A stretch of DNA of 64,000 nt from assembly GCA_901456055.1 (NCBI GenBank), contig CABDWT010000004.1:124001-188000 (forward strand). The letters run 5' to 3'. The notes under the pieces were generated by a model. It was not told the origin of the DNA, searched no databases, and saw only the letters and a program-made list of their open reading frames with translations. Shown piece by piece: positions 40,792 through 51,457 of this stretch (its first letter is position 1; each line of letters begins with the position of its first letter). The position numbers and the translations under genes were made by a program. Source of the DNA: Phytobacter ursingii (GTDB lineage Bacteria > Pseudomonadota > Gammaproteobacteria > Enterobacterales > Enterobacteriaceae).

Positions 40792-41787
40792 TTAGCTCAC
40801 ATACCGGCGTGTATCAATGCGTTGCAGCAGTATCGACAATCCCAGACTGATGAGCAGCGTTGCGGTAAAAATCCACAGGATATCGAGCACTGGCCAGGCC
40901 TGAATTTCGACGCCACGGGTTCGCAGCGCATGAATGATCAGGGCATGAAAACCGTAGATTCCCAGCGAGTGGCGGGAAATGATGGCTAATCCCGGCAGCG
41001 CCCGCGTACTGAGGGTATTTTTCACCAGGGTGAACAGGGACATGGCGCAGATAAATACCAGCGGGCCACAATAGACATACCAGGTATCGGCGAAATTTCC
41101 CCGCCATCTCAGTTCATGCAGGGTACCGCGAGAAATGGCAAACGCGGCGACGACAAACACAATCGCGCTCAGCACCGTAAGCGATTTTTTCTGCGTATCC
41201 ATCATCCCTAGTGCCCGGCCCAGCATGCCATACAACACGTAATAGAACGTGTCGCCATTGATATACAAATTGATGGGTAACCATTCGAAATGGCCGATTT
41301 TTTGCGTCACCATATTGGGGTTGGCAATAACGCCAATGACAACCATCAGCGCCAGCAGCATTTTCCCGCTCACCTCTTTGACCTGGATAAGCGGCGAGAC
41401 GAGATAAATAACGATAATCGCAAAGAAAAACCACAGATGATAAAACACCGGTTTTTGTAGCAGGTTTCGGAGCGATAACTCGCCGTTAATCGAGGTAAAA
41501 AAGACAATATAGAGAAACGCGAGCGTACTGTAGAACAGCAAACATAAACCGATCCGCAAGAAATGGCGCGGTTGGGCGCTGCGTTCGCCAAAAAAGAGAT
41601 AACCCGAGATCATAAAAAAGAGCGGCACGCTGACGCGAGAAGCGGAATTAAGGAGATTGGCGACCCCCCAGTCGACGGTACTCACGCTGGCTGCGTTAGT
41701 CACGTACCAGGCAGTGGTATGGATCATCACCACCATCAAACAGGCGATCCCTCGCAGATTATCAATCCAGTATATTTTCGACGACAT
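40792..41787 (-). CDS. wecH: O-acetyltransferase WecH
   Basis: WecH (YiaH) acetylates enterobacterial common antigen. The 331-residue polytopic protein belongs to the acyltransferase-3 family, with [19 protein letters not shown] at the start including the essential Arg and His region, and [19 protein letters not shown] next. About ten transmembrane helices are expected. It is convergent with yiaA, 33 bases apart. Confidence 0.92.
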   Translation of the reverse strand: MSSKIYWIDNLRGIACLMVVMIHTTAWYVTNAASVSTVDWGVANLLNSASRVSVPLFFMISGYLFFGERSAQPRHFLRIGLCLLFYSTLAFLYIVFFTSINGELSLRNLLQKPVFYHLWFFFAIIVIYLVSPLIQVKEVSGKMLLALMVVIGVIANPNMVTQKIGHFEWLPINLYINGDTFYYVLYGMLGRALGMMDTQKKSLTVLSAIVFVVAAFAISRGTLHELRWRGNFADTWYVYCGPLVFICAMSLFTLVKNTLSTRALPGLAIISRHSLGIYGFHALIIHALRTRGVEIQAWPVLDILWIFTATLLISLGLSILLQRIDTRRYVS

Positions 41788-41963
41788 CTGTTCCTCAATT
41801 TTCCCGTTAAATACCCTCTGACTTACGATTTAAGGCACTTTCTTTCTGGATAAATCCGAGTTTTTCCTGCCTGTACTTGTGATGTTCCGGCAGTTTTGCA
41901 AAATTCATTGCTTCGCACTCCTGACTTCTAAAAATAACAGCAGCTTAGCCTGGCGGTAAAAAA

Positions 41964-42269
41964 ATGATGATCAAAAGTATGGTGTCAGCTCTGTTGTTCC
42001 TGCTGGTGGCCGGATGCAGCGCGCCACAAGAAATGCCTGCGCAACGCGCGCAAAAAGCGAAAGTGAGCCCGGCGCACTCCCTCGAAATGGAAAAGCTCTG
42101 CAAGCAATCTGCGGCGCACCGCTACAATACCGACTCGCAAGACATCGCAGTGACCCGCTTCGAACAGTTTCAGAGTAGCTATGAAATGCGTGGCGTTACC
42201 CCCCGGAAGGAAGGTTTTGTCTGCTCTTTTGACCCGGAAGGCCAGTTTTTGCATCTCTCGATGCGCTAG
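41964..42269 (+). CDS. ysaB: Lipoprotein YsaB
   Basis: This is a 101-residue small lipoprotein. The lipobox LVAGC puts the lipidated cysteine at position 18, followed by SAPQE. The mature part contains RYNTDSQDIAVTRFEQFQSSYEMRG in pieces matching E. coli YsaB (99 residues) and ends FLHLSMR. ATG 41964 and the adjacent ATG 41967 are both possible starts. Function is unknown. Confidence 0.9.
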   Translation: MMIKSMVSALLFLLVAGCSAPQEMPAQRAQKAKVSPAHSLEMEKLCKQSAAHRYNTDSQDIAVTRFEQFQSSYEMRGVTPRKEGFVCSFDPEGQFLHLSMR

Positions 42270-42374
42270 TTATTCAATTTTCCATAAACAGACCCGTTTC
42301 ATACTGTATATCTTCCGGTCAGCGGGTATACTGGCCCCTTCCTTTAAATCCACACGTATCCAGCACGAAATCAT

Positions 42375-43286
42375 ATGCAAAAGTTTGATACCAGGACCTT
42401 CCAGGGCCTGATCCTGACCTTACAGGATTACTGGGCTCGTCAGGGCTGCACCATTGTTCAACCTCTGGACATGGAAGTTGGCGCCGGCACATCTCACCCA
42501 ATGACCTGCCTGCGTGCATTGGGGCCAGAACCGATGGCGACTGCCTACGTGCAGCCTTCCCGTCGTCCAACCGATGGCCGCTATGGCGAAAACCCGAACC
42601 GTTTACAGCACTACTATCAGTTCCAGGTGGTGATTAAACCGTCTCCGGACAACATCCAGGAGCTGTACCTCGGGTCTCTGAAAGAGCTGGGTATGGATCC
42701 GACCATCCACGATATCCGTTTCGTGGAAGACAACTGGGAAAACCCGACGCTGGGTGCCTGGGGTCTGGGTTGGGAAGTGTGGCTGAACGGCATGGAAGTG
42801 ACGCAGTTCACCTACTTCCAGCAGGTCGGTGGTCTGGAATGTAAGCCGGTTACCGGTGAGATCACCTACGGCTTAGAACGTCTGGCGATGTATATTCAGG
42901 GCGTAGACAGCGTTTACGACCTGGTCTGGAGCGACGGCCCGCTGGGTAAAACCACTTACGGCGACGTGTTCCATCAGAACGAAGTGGAACAGTCCACCTA
43001 CAACTTCGAATACGCGGATGTCGACTTCCTGTTCTCCTGCTTCGAGCAGTATGAGAAAGAAGCCCAGCAGTTACTGGCGCTGGAAAACCCGCTGCCGCTG
43101 CCTGCATATGAACGTATTCTGAAAGCCGCTCATAGCTTCAACCTGCTGGATGCGCGTAAAGCCATTTCCGTCACCGAGCGTCAGCGCTACATTCTGCGCA
43201 TTCGCACGCTGACCAAAGCAGTGGCAGAAGCCTATTACGCTTCCCGTGAAGCCCTTGGCTTTCCGATGTGCAACAAGAATAAATAA
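42375..43286 (+). CDS. glyQ: Glycyl-tRNA synthetase alpha subunit GlyQ
   Basis: GlyQ is the catalytic alpha chain of the tetrameric bacterial glycyl-tRNA synthetase. The 303-residue protein begins [23 protein letters not shown] in pieces identical to E. coli and has class II motifs, including [27 protein letters not shown] in part and [12 protein letters not shown] (motif 3). glyS follows after nine bases. Confidence 0.98.
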   Translation: MQKFDTRTFQGLILTLQDYWARQGCTIVQPLDMEVGAGTSHPMTCLRALGPEPMATAYVQPSRRPTDGRYGENPNRLQHYYQFQVVIKPSPDNIQELYLGSLKELGMDPTIHDIRFVEDNWENPTLGAWGLGWEVWLNGMEVTQFTYFQQVGGLECKPVTGEITYGLERLAMYIQGVDSVYDLVWSDGPLGKTTYGDVFHQNEVEQSTYNFEYADVDFLFSCFEQYEKEAQQLLALENPLPLPAYERILKAAHSFNLLDARKAISVTERQRYILRIRTLTKAVAEAYYASREALGFPMCNKNK

Positions 43287-43295
43287 GAGGCGGCC

Positions 43296-45365
43296 ATGTC
43301 TGAGAAAACTTTCCTGGTGGAAATTGGCACCGAAGAGCTGCCACCAAAAGCCCTGCGCAGCCTGGCTGAATCTTTTGCTGCGAACGTGACCGCTGAGCTG
43401 GATAACGCTGGCCTGGCGCACGGTAAAATCGAATGGTTTGCCGCGCCGCGCCGTCTGGCGCTGAAAGTGGCGAATCTGGCGGCTTCTCAGCCTGACCGTG
43501 AGGTTGAAAAACGCGGTCCGGCGATTGCTCAGGCGTTCGACGCCGAAGGCAAACCAAGCAAAGCGGCAGAAGGCTGGGCGCGTGGCTGCGGTATCACCGT
43601 CGATCAGGCTGAGCGTCTGACCACTGACAAAGGTGAATGGCTGCTGTATCGCGCGCATGTGAAAGGCGAGAGCGTCGAGTCACTGCTGCCAGACATGATC
43701 GCCGCCTCGCTGGCGAAGCTGCCGATCCCGAAACTGATGCGCTGGGGCGCGTCTGACGTCCACTTCGTGCGTCCGGTTCACACCGTGACCCTGCTGCTGG
43801 GTGACAAAGTCATTCCTGCCACTATCCTCGGCATCCAGTCCGATCGCGTGATTCGCGGTCACCGCTTTATGGGCGAGCCGGAGTTCGCTATCGACAATGC
43901 CGATCAGTATCCTCAGATCCTGCTGGAGCGCGGCAAAGTTGTGGCTGATTACGAAGCGCGTAAAGCCAAAATTAAAGCAGACGCTGAAGAAGCAGCGCGT
44001 AAGATTGGCGGCAACGCTGATCTGAGTGATAGCCTGCTGGAAGAAGTCACCTCGCTGGTGGAATGGCCGGTAGTGCTGACGGCGAAATTCGAAGAGAAAT
44101 TCCTCGCGGTGCCTGCCGAAGCGCTGGTCTACACCATGAAGGGCGACCAGAAGTACTTCCCGGTGTATGACAACGCGGGCAAGCTGCTGCCGAACTTTAT
44201 CTTTGTGGCCAACATCGAATCCAAAGATCCGGTACAAATCATCTCCGGTAATGAGAAGGTCGTTCGTCCGCGTCTGGCGGACGCCGAGTTCTTCTTCAAC
44301 ACCGACCGTAAAAAACGTCTGGAAGACAACCTGCCGCGCCTGCAAACCGTGCTGTTCCAGCAACAACTGGGTACGCTGCGCGACAAAACTGACCGTATTC
44401 AGGCCCTGGCGGGCTGGATTGCCGCTCAGATTGGCGCTGACGTGAATCACGCCACTCGTGCGGGCCTGCTGTCCAAGTGCGACCTGATGACCAACATGGT
44501 CTTCGAGTTCACCGACACGCAGGGTGTGATGGGCATGCACTACGCGCGTCACGACGGCGAAGCGGAAGATGTTGCCGTTGCGCTGAATGAGCAGTATCAG
44601 CCGCGTTTTGCGGGCGATGATCTGCCGTCTAACCCTGTCGCCTGCGCGCTGGCGATTGCGGACAAGATGGACACCCTTGCCGGTATCTTCGGTATCGGTC
44701 AGCACCCGAAAGGCGATAAAGACCCGTTTGCGCTGCGCCGCGCCGCGCTGGGCGTGCTGCGTATCATCGTTGAGAAGAACCTCAACCTGGATCTGCAAAC
44801 GCTGACCGAAGAAGCGGTGCGTCTGTACGGCGACAAGCTGACCAACGCGAAAGTGGTTGATGACGTTATCGACTTTATGCTCGGTCGTTTCCGTGCCTGG
44901 TATCAGGACGAAGGCTACACCGTCGACACCATCCAGGCCGTGCTGGCGCGTCGTCCGACCCGTCCGGCAGATTTCGACGCACGCATGAAGGCGGTCTCTC
45001 ACTTCCGTACGCTGGAAGAGGCTTCTGCGCTGGCGGCGGCCAACAAGCGCGTCTCTAATATTCTGGCGAAGTCAGACGAGACGCTGAACGACATCGTGCA
45101 TGCGTCCGTACTGAAAGAAGCGGCAGAGATCAAACTGGCGGGCAATCTGGTCGTTCTGCGCGACAAGCTGCAGCCGTACTTTGCCGAAGGCCGTTACCAG
45201 GAAGCGCTGGTGGAACTGGCATCCCTGCGTAAGCCGGTGGATGAGTTCTTCGAAAACGTGATGGTGAATGCGGAAGATAAAGACATTCGTCTGAACCGTC
45301 TGACGCTGCTGTCAAAACTGCGCGAGTTGTTCCTGCAGGTTGCGGATATTTCCCTGCTGCAGTAA
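43296..45365 (+). CDS. glyS: Glycyl-tRNA synthetase beta subunit GlyS
   Basis: GlyS supplies tRNA recognition for the alpha-beta type enzyme. It has 689 residues, the E. coli length. It begins [20 protein letters not shown] and contains an HD-like domain and a C-terminal DALR anticodon-binding region near FFENVMVN. It ends ISLLQ. An intrinsic terminator follows. A 440-codon antisense frame inside it is a shadow. Confidence 0.98.
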   Translation: MSEKTFLVEIGTEELPPKALRSLAESFAANVTAELDNAGLAHGKIEWFAAPRRLALKVANLAASQPDREVEKRGPAIAQAFDAEGKPSKAAEGWARGCGITVDQAERLTTDKGEWLLYRAHVKGESVESLLPDMIAASLAKLPIPKLMRWGASDVHFVRPVHTVTLLLGDKVIPATILGIQSDRVIRGHRFMGEPEFAIDNADQYPQILLERGKVVADYEARKAKIKADAEEAARKIGGNADLSDSLLEEVTSLVEWPVVLTAKFEEKFLAVPAEALVYTMKGDQKYFPVYDNAGKLLPNFIFVANIESKDPVQIISGNEKVVRPRLADAEFFFNTDRKKRLEDNLPRLQTVLFQQQLGTLRDKTDRIQALAGWIAAQIGADVNHATRAGLLSKCDLMTNMVFEFTDTQGVMGMHYARHDGEAEDVAVALNEQYQPRFAGDDLPSNPVACALAIADKMDTLAGIFGIGQHPKGDKDPFALRRAALGVLRIIVEKNLNLDLQTLTEEAVRLYGDKLTNAKVVDDVIDFMLGRFRAWYQDEGYTVDTIQAVLARRPTRPADFDARMKAVSHFRTLEEASALAAANKRVSNILAKSDETLNDIVHASVLKEAAEIKLAGNLVVLRDKLQPYFAEGRYQEALVELASLRKPVDEFFENVMVNAEDKDIRLNRLTLLSKLRELFLQVADISLLQ

Positions 45366-45382
45366 GTGCGTGGCCGATAACG

Positions 45383-45410
45383 AAAAACCTGCCTTCGGGC
45401 AGGTTTTTTT
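45383..45410 (+). terminator. Terminator of glyQS
   Basis: AAAACCTGCC-TTCG-GGCAGGTTTTTTT: an eight-pair stem with a stable tetraloop and a seven-base T run, 18 bases after the glyS stop. Confidence 0.95.
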
Positions 45411-45520
45411 ATGCCCGAAGACATTGCTCAGGATACCTCTTCTGCGGCCTTCATGCTGGAGAGGGCCGGGCCATTTTCACGTGTGCCGATAAGTTGCGGT
45501 ATCAAACTCAACATATATTC

Positions 45521-45710
45521 TTTAAGCGGGCGGCGCTGCACGTTTCACGCTGGGGAAGAGGGAATGGCCGTCTGCTGTTTACATGGATTGTATTGCTTGG
45601 TTCAGCGGTGGCTGCGCTGTTTACTAACGATGGTGCGGCCCTGATTTTGACACCGACAGTGATTGCCACGCTGATTATGTTGCATTCGCGGGGTGGGATT
45701 TTCAAAAACA
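45521..45710 (+). pseudogene. arsB: Remnant of arsenite efflux gene arsB
   Basis: In the frame of position 45494 the translation contains [19 protein letters not shown] and [10 protein letters not shown], which are consecutive segments of ArsB, the arsenite membrane pump. After TPTVIA it joins directly to TLIMLH, which matches a part of ArsB roughly 60 residues further on. This indicates an internal deletion. The amino terminus and the C-terminal half of the roughly 430-residue protein are missing, and no arsR or arsC lies nearby. It is a decayed fragment. The rest of the 45411-45872 gap holds no gene. Confidence 0.82.
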
Positions 45711-45872
45711 TTACCCTTGAAATCCCGCCTGCGATACGGCTATTCTTTGCCCCGACGAATCCCTCGTCTCACTGAGGCCGACTGAAAATGGATAAACACA
45801 CCTGCTGATTTCGAATCCTTGCTTTGCGCATATCGCGAGCAGGGGATGTATTGATTTCATTCAGGAGTGCTT

Positions 45873-47492
45873 ATGGCTCAGTATGCCCAATCCCCTTCAT
45901 TTATTTTGCATCAGGTCACCTGTCAGTTTGCGACGGGCGTGACGCTTTTTGGCCCCATTTCTCTTTCGCTCGAACCCGCCTTGTGCGGCCTGGTTGGGCG
46001 CAACGGCTGTGGTAAAACTCGCTTACTGCGTCTTCTGGCGGGGGAGGATCTCCCTGCATCCGGACATATCGAACGTTTTGGTTCTGTGGCCTACGTTGCT
46101 CAACAGCACACCGTTTCCCACTCGACAACGCTGTCTGAATTGCTGGGTTATGACGCGGTTTTTGCCGCGCGTCGGCGTATCGAATCGGGTGATTACCTGC
46201 CGGAAGATCTCGAACGTCTGGAGGGCTTTTGGGATCTGGAGGAGCGCCTGACGGCGGCTTTTCTGGATGCCGCGCTGCCTCCGTTCATCCCGGCGCGGCC
46301 TGCGGCAGAATTGAGCGGCGGCGAACGGGTACGCGCGCTGCTGTGCGCCGCGTTGATGACAGACGCCGATTACCTGCTGCTTGATGAACCGACCAACCAT
46401 CTCGACAGGAAAGGTCGGGAATGGTTTTATGCGCGACTTTCCCGTCGGCAGGGAGGGACGCTGGTCGCCAGCCACGACCGGGAATTACTGTCCCTGATGC
46501 CGCGTATTCTCGAATTATCTCCTGCCGGGTTACGGAGCTTCGGCGGCAACTACGCTGACTACCAACGCCAACGCGAAGCTGAACAACAGGCGGCTTACGC
46601 CGCGCTGGAGCATGCGGCCACCGAGCGGCGTCGAACCCGACAGCGCCTGCAAAAAGAGCATGATGCAAGCCAGCGACGTTCTGCCCAGACTTTGCGTACT
46701 GTCGATACGCTCAACATCGCCTCGTTCGAGCGGGTGAAATACAAAGGGGCAGCGAAGGAGCGAACAGGCACGCTACGTCGACAACATCGTGAACAGAATG
46801 AGGCGCTGAATGCCGCAGTTGCACAAGCGCGGGAAAGGGTTGAAGAAGATGCGCCAGTCATGTTTACCCTGCCGGGCAGCCAGGTGGCCGAGGGGAAACA
46901 GGTGGTGGTGATGGATAATCTGGTCCTGCCCTATGGCGTGCCGTCTCCCCTCAACGGGCGAATGGACGGGCCAATGCGTGTAGCGCTCCGTGGGCCAAAC
47001 GGTTGTGGAAAATCGACCCTACTGCGCGTCATGCTCGGAGAAGAAAAACCGCTGGCTGGCGCGTGTCAGGTATCCGTCGCGACGGCATATCTCGACCAGC
47101 ATCTGTCGCGGCTGGATCTCTCCCTCTCGGTTCTGGCGCACCTTAACGCCGGCGATACGCCGCTGGAGGAGGGGGTACTGCGAACCCGGCTGGCGCAGCT
47201 GCACCTGGGGGCTGAAAAAGTAACGTTGCCGCTGGCGGCATTAAGCGGTGGTGAGCGTCTGAAAGCGGCGCTGGCCTGCGTACTCTGGCGTCGTGAGGCG
47301 ACACAGCTGCTCTTGCTTGATGAACCCACCAACCACCTTGATTTGACCTCGACACAGGCGATTGAACTGGCGCTGTCGACCTTTCCGGGCGCCATAGTGG
47401 TGGTTTCACATGATGAGGCCTTTCTGCAGGCGTTAAATTTAACGCACCAGATAGAGTGGCGAGGAGAAAAATGGCACTATGAAAGGAAGTAA
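45873..47492 (+). CDS. ABC-F family ATPase
   Basis: The 539-residue soluble protein has two ATPase cassettes and no membrane segments. The first has GRNGCGKTRL, LSGGERVR and LLLDEPTNHLD; the second has GPNGCGKST, LSGGERLK and LLLDEPTNHLD. Between them is the charged ABC-F linker (about 235-310). Relatives (EttA, Uup, YheS, antibiotic-protection factors) act on ribosomes. Which subfamily this is cannot be settled by eye. ATG 45873 follows AGGAG. It is an insertion relative to E. coli, where cspA lies between glyS and yiaG. Confidence 0.9.
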   Translation: MAQYAQSPSFILHQVTCQFATGVTLFGPISLSLEPALCGLVGRNGCGKTRLLRLLAGEDLPASGHIERFGSVAYVAQQHTVSHSTTLSELLGYDAVFAARRRIESGDYLPEDLERLEGFWDLEERLTAAFLDAALPPFIPARPAAELSGGERVRALLCAALMTDADYLLLDEPTNHLDRKGREWFYARLSRRQGGTLVASHDRELLSLMPRILELSPAGLRSFGGNYADYQRQREAEQQAAYAALEHAATERRRTRQRLQKEHDASQRRSAQTLRTVDTLNIASFERVKYKGAAKERTGTLRRQHREQNEALNAAVAQARERVEEDAPVMFTLPGSQVAEGKQVVVMDNLVLPYGVPSPLNGRMDGPMRVALRGPNGCGKSTLLRVMLGEEKPLAGACQVSVATAYLDQHLSRLDLSLSVLAHLNAGDTPLEEGVLRTRLAQLHLGAEKVTLPLAALSGGERLKAALACVLWRREATQLLLLDEPTNHLDLTSTQAIELALSTFPGAIVVVSHDEAFLQALNLTHQIEWRGEKWHYERK

Positions 47493-47502
47493 GAGGGTAT
47501 TG

Positions 47503-47525
47503 ACCCCCGTCGTTGCGGGGGTTTT
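47503..47525 (+). terminator. Terminator after the ABC-F gene
   Basis: ACCCCCG-TCGT-TGCGGGGGTTTT: a GC-rich stem with a short T run, 10 bases after the ABC-F stop and facing the end of yiaG. Confidence 0.75.
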
Positions 47526-47536
47526 GACAGTCATGC

Positions 47537-47830
47537 TTATTCCATTAACTGTTTACTGAGCATCGGATTTGAATGGATAAGGCGCATCAGTTTCATTTCG
47601 GTTGCTGAAGGGCGAACACGTTTTGATTCCCATTCCTGAACCATTGCTACGCTAACACCCATTGCGCGTGCAAAATCATCGATTTTTAACCCAGTGCCAC
47701 GTCGTAATTGTTCAAACTCATTGAAAGAATTAGGCTTTTGGGTCAGGGTAACCGCTTGCGCTACATCTTTTTTAAAGACAATCTGTTCCAGACTGCTCAG
47801 CAGCTCAAACATCGGATCTTTATATTCCAT
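47537..47830 (-). CDS. yiaG: HTH-type regulator YiaG
   Basis: This 97-residue protein closely matches E. coli YiaG (96 residues): it starts MEYKDPMFELLSSLEQIVFK and ends NPMLSKQLME. The C-terminal half is an XRE/MqsA-type helix-turn-helix (GLKIDDFARAMGVSVAMVQEWE). Targets are not known. The longer frame upstream is not used. The 366-bp region from here to yiaF holds divergent promoters and no other gene that I can support. Confidence 0.93.
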   Translation of the reverse strand: MEYKDPMFELLSSLEQIVFKKDVAQAVTLTQKPNSFNEFEQLRRGTGLKIDDFARAMGVSVAMVQEWESKRVRPSATEMKLMRLIHSNPMLSKQLME

Positions 47831-48196
47831 TGAGAACTCCTCTACAAACACACAGCGGATAGTGATACAGCACCAGTAAGAATAGTCGCTAAAACCGCTG
47901 GCGTGGGGCAGCAACAAGGATATATCGCGAATAAAAAGGCTTTTCATGCTTTTGATATGCATATTCAAACGTTTCGCTAAACGTTAATTGCTTGATTACG
48001 CAAGCCCAGGAATAAATACGTATTTTTTTGTAAATCGTTAGCAAAAAATCGCATGACGAGACGGCGTGAGGTTTGCCCTGACGTGAATAAGAAAGCATGG
48101 AAAAGGGTATCCTGAGACGCCGACCTGGACTATCCTTGTAAGCCGTCAGGCACGCGTGTTTCGTTGTGCGCATTTTTGGGTGAAAGGAGTATTAAA

Positions 48197-48907
48197 ATGG
48201 CGACAGGTAAGTCCTGCTCTCGCTGGTTTGCGCCTCTTGCGGCGTTGTTAATGGTAGTTGGCCTGAGTGGGTGTTTTGATAAAGAAGGCGATCAGCGCAA
48301 GGCATTTATCGATTTCCTGCAAAATACGGCGATGCGTAGCAGTGAACGTCTTCCCGCGCTGACGGCTGACCAGAAAAAACAATTTGGCCCCTTCGTCTCT
48401 GATTACGCCATTCTGTATGGTTATTCCCAGCAGGTGAATCAGGCGATGGATTCTGGTCTGCGTCCGGTGGTAGATAGCGTGAACGCGATTCGCGTACCGC
48501 AGGATTATATGACCCAGCGTGAGCCGCTGCGTCAGGCAAATGGTTCTCTCGGCGTGCTGAGTCAGCAATTGCAGAATGCGAAAGTGCAGGCAGATACAGC
48601 CCATGCCGGCCTGAAACAGGCGGATGATTTGAAACCGGTCTTCGAGCAGGTGTATTCGAAAGTGGTTACCGCGCCGGCTAACGCGCTGCAACCGCTGATC
48701 CCGGCGGCACAAATCTTCACGCAACAGCTGGTGCAGGTGGGTGATTTCATTGCTCAGCAGGGTACGCAGGTGAGCTTTGTTGCCAACGGCATCCAGTTCC
48801 CGACCTCACAGCAGGCCAGCCAGTATAATGCGCTGATTGGGCCGCTGGCGTCTCAGCATCAGGCGTTTACGCAGGCCTGGACTGCCGCGGTGAATGCGAC
48901 GCAGTAA
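48197..48907 (+). CDS. yiaF: DUF3053 lipoprotein YiaF
   Basis: The 236-residue protein matches E. coli YiaF in length and sequence. The lipobox LSGC places the lipidated cysteine at 26, followed by FDKEGDQRKAFIDFLQ. The rest is predicted mainly helical and is exported to the envelope. Function is unknown. ATG 48197 follows AAAGGAG; the upstream in-frame ATG is not needed. Confidence 0.93.
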   Translation: MATGKSCSRWFAPLAALLMVVGLSGCFDKEGDQRKAFIDFLQNTAMRSSERLPALTADQKKQFGPFVSDYAILYGYSQQVNQAMDSGLRPVVDSVNAIRVPQDYMTQREPLRQANGSLGVLSQQLQNAKVQADTAHAGLKQADDLKPVFEQVYSKVVTAPANALQPLIPAAQIFTQQLVQVGDFIAQQGTQVSFVANGIQFPTSQQASQYNALIGPLASQHQAFTQAWTAAVNATQ

Positions 48908-48925
48908 GCCAGGGATCCCTGAAAA

Positions 48926-48953
48926 AAAAGAGGCGACAGGATCGCCTCTTTTT
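48926..48953. terminator. Bidirectional terminator between yiaF and ghrB
   Basis: AAAGAGGCGA-CAGGA-TCGCCTCTTTTTT has A and T runs on both sides of a ten-pair stem, so it can end both convergent transcripts. Confidence 0.93.
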
Positions 48954-48971
48954 TGTTTTTGTCGGGGGGAC

Positions 48972-49946
48972 TTACTTTATAACCTGCGGATTGACGCAGT
49001 TTTTCTCGACGTTGCCATTCAGCGCATCAATGAGATTATCCACCGCGCAGGCGGCCATACCGTAGCGCGTTTCGTGGGTGGCAGAACCAATATGCGGCAG
49101 CGCCACCACGTTGGGTAACGTTAGCAGAGGGGAGTCCACTGGCAAAGGTTCCTTCTCAAACACATCCAGACCGGCCGCATGAATCTCACCTTTTTTCAGC
49201 GCCTCAACGAGGGCTTTCTCATCGACAACCGGGCCGCGACCCGCATTCACAAAAATCGCTGAGGATTTCATGATGGCGAACTTCTCAGCGTTGATCAGGT
49301 GATGCGTTTCCTGGGTATATGGCAGGACGAGAACCACATAGTCAGACTCTTTAAGCAGCGTATCCAGATCGCAGTAACGGGCCTGGAACCGGCTCTCCGC
49401 TTCCTGATGCTGGCGGCGCGCATTATAGAGAATTGGCATACCGAAACCAAAGTGCGCGCGTTGCGCCAGCGCCAGACCGATGCGTCCCATGCCTACGATG
49501 CCAAGCGTTTTGTGGTGTACGTCAACGCCAAACCAGTCAGGACCAATGCTCTTCGTCCATTCGCCTTTCTTCACTCGTTCCGCCACTTCCACCACCCGAC
49601 GTGCGGAACTCAGCACCAGCGCCATGATGGTATCGGCCACGGTTTCGGTCAGCACGGTCGGGGTGTGCATCAGCAGAATCTTTTTCGCGTTCAGCGCGTC
49701 CACATCAAAGGTGTCGTAACCCACTGAAATGGTCGATGCGGCACGGAGTTTCGGCATCTTTGCCAGCAGTGAAGCGTCCACCTTTTCACTGGAACCCAGC
49801 AGGCCTTCGGCACTGGCGAACGCATCGGCGTGTTGCTCCACCGTTTCCGGTCGCAGGTTGGCCACCTGTGTGACGGTGAAATGCGCTTCCAGGCGACGTT
49901 TCAGATCATCAGGCAATGCTTTGTACAGGATGATGGACGGCTTCAT
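48972..49946 (-). CDS. ghrB: 2-ketogluconate/glyoxylate reductase GhrB (KguD role)
   Basis: GhrB is a D-2-hydroxyacid dehydrogenase that reduces 2-ketogluconate, glyoxylate and hydroxypyruvate. The 324-residue protein has the Rossmann motif [16 protein letters not shown] and the catalytic segments [18 protein letters not shown] and LPHIGSAT (Arg, Glu, His). Here it ends the kguE-kguK-kguT operon, 20 bases after kguT, so it should fill the KguD role of reducing 2-keto-6-phosphogluconate to 6-phosphogluconate. Confidence 0.94.
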   Translation of the reverse strand: MKPSIILYKALPDDLKRRLEAHFTVTQVANLRPETVEQHADAFASAEGLLGSSEKVDASLLAKMPKLRAASTISVGYDTFDVDALNAKKILLMHTPTVLTETVADTIMALVLSSARRVVEVAERVKKGEWTKSIGPDWFGVDVHHKTLGIVGMGRIGLALAQRAHFGFGMPILYNARRQHQEAESRFQARYCDLDTLLKESDYVVLVLPYTQETHHLINAEKFAIMKSSAIFVNAGRGPVVDEKALVEALKKGEIHAAGLDVFEKEPLPVDSPLLTLPNVVALPHIGSATHETRYGMAACAVDNLIDALNGNVEKNCVNPQVIK

Positions 49947-49966
49947 GAATTCTCCCTCGTTAAGAT

Positions 49967-51247
49967 TCAGGCGTGACGCGCGCCTGCTGGATACGTTTTA
50001 TTGTTAGCAGGCTTAACAATTAAAGTAAGCCACACGGATGCAAAAAGTGCCACCCCCATAAAAATGTACGAGGCTGCCGGGCTGCCTGTGGCGCCATTGA
50101 GGTAGCCAACGAACCAGGAGCCGAAGAAAGAACCGAGCGCGCCCATACTGTTGATAAGCGCCATGGCGCCACCCGCAACGTTACGCGGCAGCATCTCCGG
50201 AATGATGGCAAAGAACGGGCCGTAGGGGGCGTACATGGCTGCACCGGCGATCACCAGCAGGGTATAAGAGGCCCAGAAGTGGTTTGCGCCGACAGCCCAG
50301 GATCCGATAAAGGCGAAGCCGCCAATCAGCAACAGTGGCCAGACAAACAGCTTACGATTTTGCAGTTTATCCGACGCCCAGGAGGCCAGAATCATCGCAA
50401 TGGTCGCGGCCAGATACGGGACAGATGAAAGCCAGCCTACTTCGACCATACCGAGGTTGGCCCCGCCGTTGCGGATGATGGAAGGCAGCCACAGTACAAA
50501 ACCGTAAACGCCAATACTCCAGGCAAAATATTGCATACACAGCAGAATAACGTTACGGGAGCGGAAGGCTTCGCCGTAATTACGTACCGCTTTGATACCT
50601 TGCTGTTCCTGATCCAACTGTGTCTGCAGGGCAGATTTTTCGTCCTCTGACAGCCAGCCAACCTGAGTCGGTTTGTCACGGACCAGCATCCACCAGGCAA
50701 AGGCCCAAATGATGGCGGGTACCCCTTCGATGATGAACATCTCGCGCCAGCCGAGCGCCTGAATCAAATATCCTGAGACCACAGACATCCACAACACGGT
50801 GACCGGGTTTCCGAGGATCAGGAAGGTGTTGGCGCGTGAACGTTCCGATTTGGTAAACCAACTGCTGATATAGATCAGCATGGCGGGCATGACCGCGGCC
50901 TCTACCACGCCGAGAATAAAGCGAATGGCGGCGAGCATGGGGATATTGGTGACCATCCCGGTCAGTGACGCACAGCCACCCCACAGAATCAGGCAGACAA
51001 AAATCAGTTTGCGAACACTGCGGCGCTCCGCATAAATCGCGCCGGGGATCTGGAAGAAGAAATAGCCCAGAAAGAACAGCGCCCCGAGAAGGGAAGAGAC
51101 CCCTTTGGTAATACCTAAGTCGTCGTTGATCCCGGCGGCGGAGGCGAAACTAAAGTTCGCCCGGTCGAGGTAGGCCAGACTGTAAGTGATGAAAACAATC
51201 GGCATGATGTAAAGCCAGCGTTTTGCTGCATTTGTCGAGCTTTTCAT
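49967..51247 (-). CDS. kguT: 2-ketogluconate transporter KguT (MFS)
   Basis: This is a 426-residue transporter of the anion:cation symporter group, with about 12 helices and the signature [18 protein letters not shown]. Together with kguE, kguK and a KguD-type reductase it matches the ketogluconate operon of Pseudomonas and other enterobacteria. The start [16 protein letters not shown] at 51247 is chosen; an upstream extension runs through the repeat region. Substrate is inferred from the operon. Confidence 0.87.
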   Translation of the reverse strand: MKSSTNAAKRWLYIMPIVFITYSLAYLDRANFSFASAAGINDDLGITKGVSSLLGALFFLGYFFFQIPGAIYAERRSVRKLIFVCLILWGGCASLTGMVTNIPMLAAIRFILGVVEAAVMPAMLIYISSWFTKSERSRANTFLILGNPVTVLWMSVVSGYLIQALGWREMFIIEGVPAIIWAFAWWMLVRDKPTQVGWLSEDEKSALQTQLDQEQQGIKAVRNYGEAFRSRNVILLCMQYFAWSIGVYGFVLWLPSIIRNGGANLGMVEVGWLSSVPYLAATIAMILASWASDKLQNRKLFVWPLLLIGGFAFIGSWAVGANHFWASYTLLVIAGAAMYAPYGPFFAIIPEMLPRNVAGGAMALINSMGALGSFFGSWFVGYLNGATGSPAASYIFMGVALFASVWLTLIVKPANNKTYPAGARHA

Positions 51248-51325
51248 AATGTTGCCTCTATGGTTGAGGTTTGCGCCGCCTGTTTGTAGGGTCCAGGGTG
51301 GCTTTGTTTTTTTGTGAGGAGCTTT

Positions 51326-51454
51326 CCCCCTCACCCTAACCCTCTCCCTCGAGGGAGAGGGGATCAGTCCTGCGATGTATTTCTCCCTCTCCCGCCCGGA
51401 AGGGGAGCGTTTTCTTTCTCCCTCTCCCGCCGGGAGAGGGCTGGGGTGAGGGGG
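51326..51454. repeat. CCCTCTCCC-type palindromes between kguK and kguT
   Basis: Two to three palindromic units occur: CCCTCACCCTAACCCTCTCCCTCGAGGGAGAGGGG, a less regular CTCCCTCTCCCGCCCGGAAGGGGAG, and CTCCCTCTCCCGCCGGGAGAGGG with a GGGGTGAGG tail. They fill most of a 210-bp gap inside the operon, as the related array does in the yia operon. Confidence 0.85.
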
Positions 51455-51457
51455 GAA

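Noticed and set aside
43680-45002. A 440-codon open frame antisense to glyS
   Set aside because: glyS is unmistakable on the other strand, the antisense product has no recognisable motif, and long antisense frames are common in GC-rich, codon-biased genes.
45411-45644. A 77-codon frame after glyS
   Set aside because: It starts inside the glyS terminator and runs out of frame over the arsB remnant; the arsB frame explains the coding signal.
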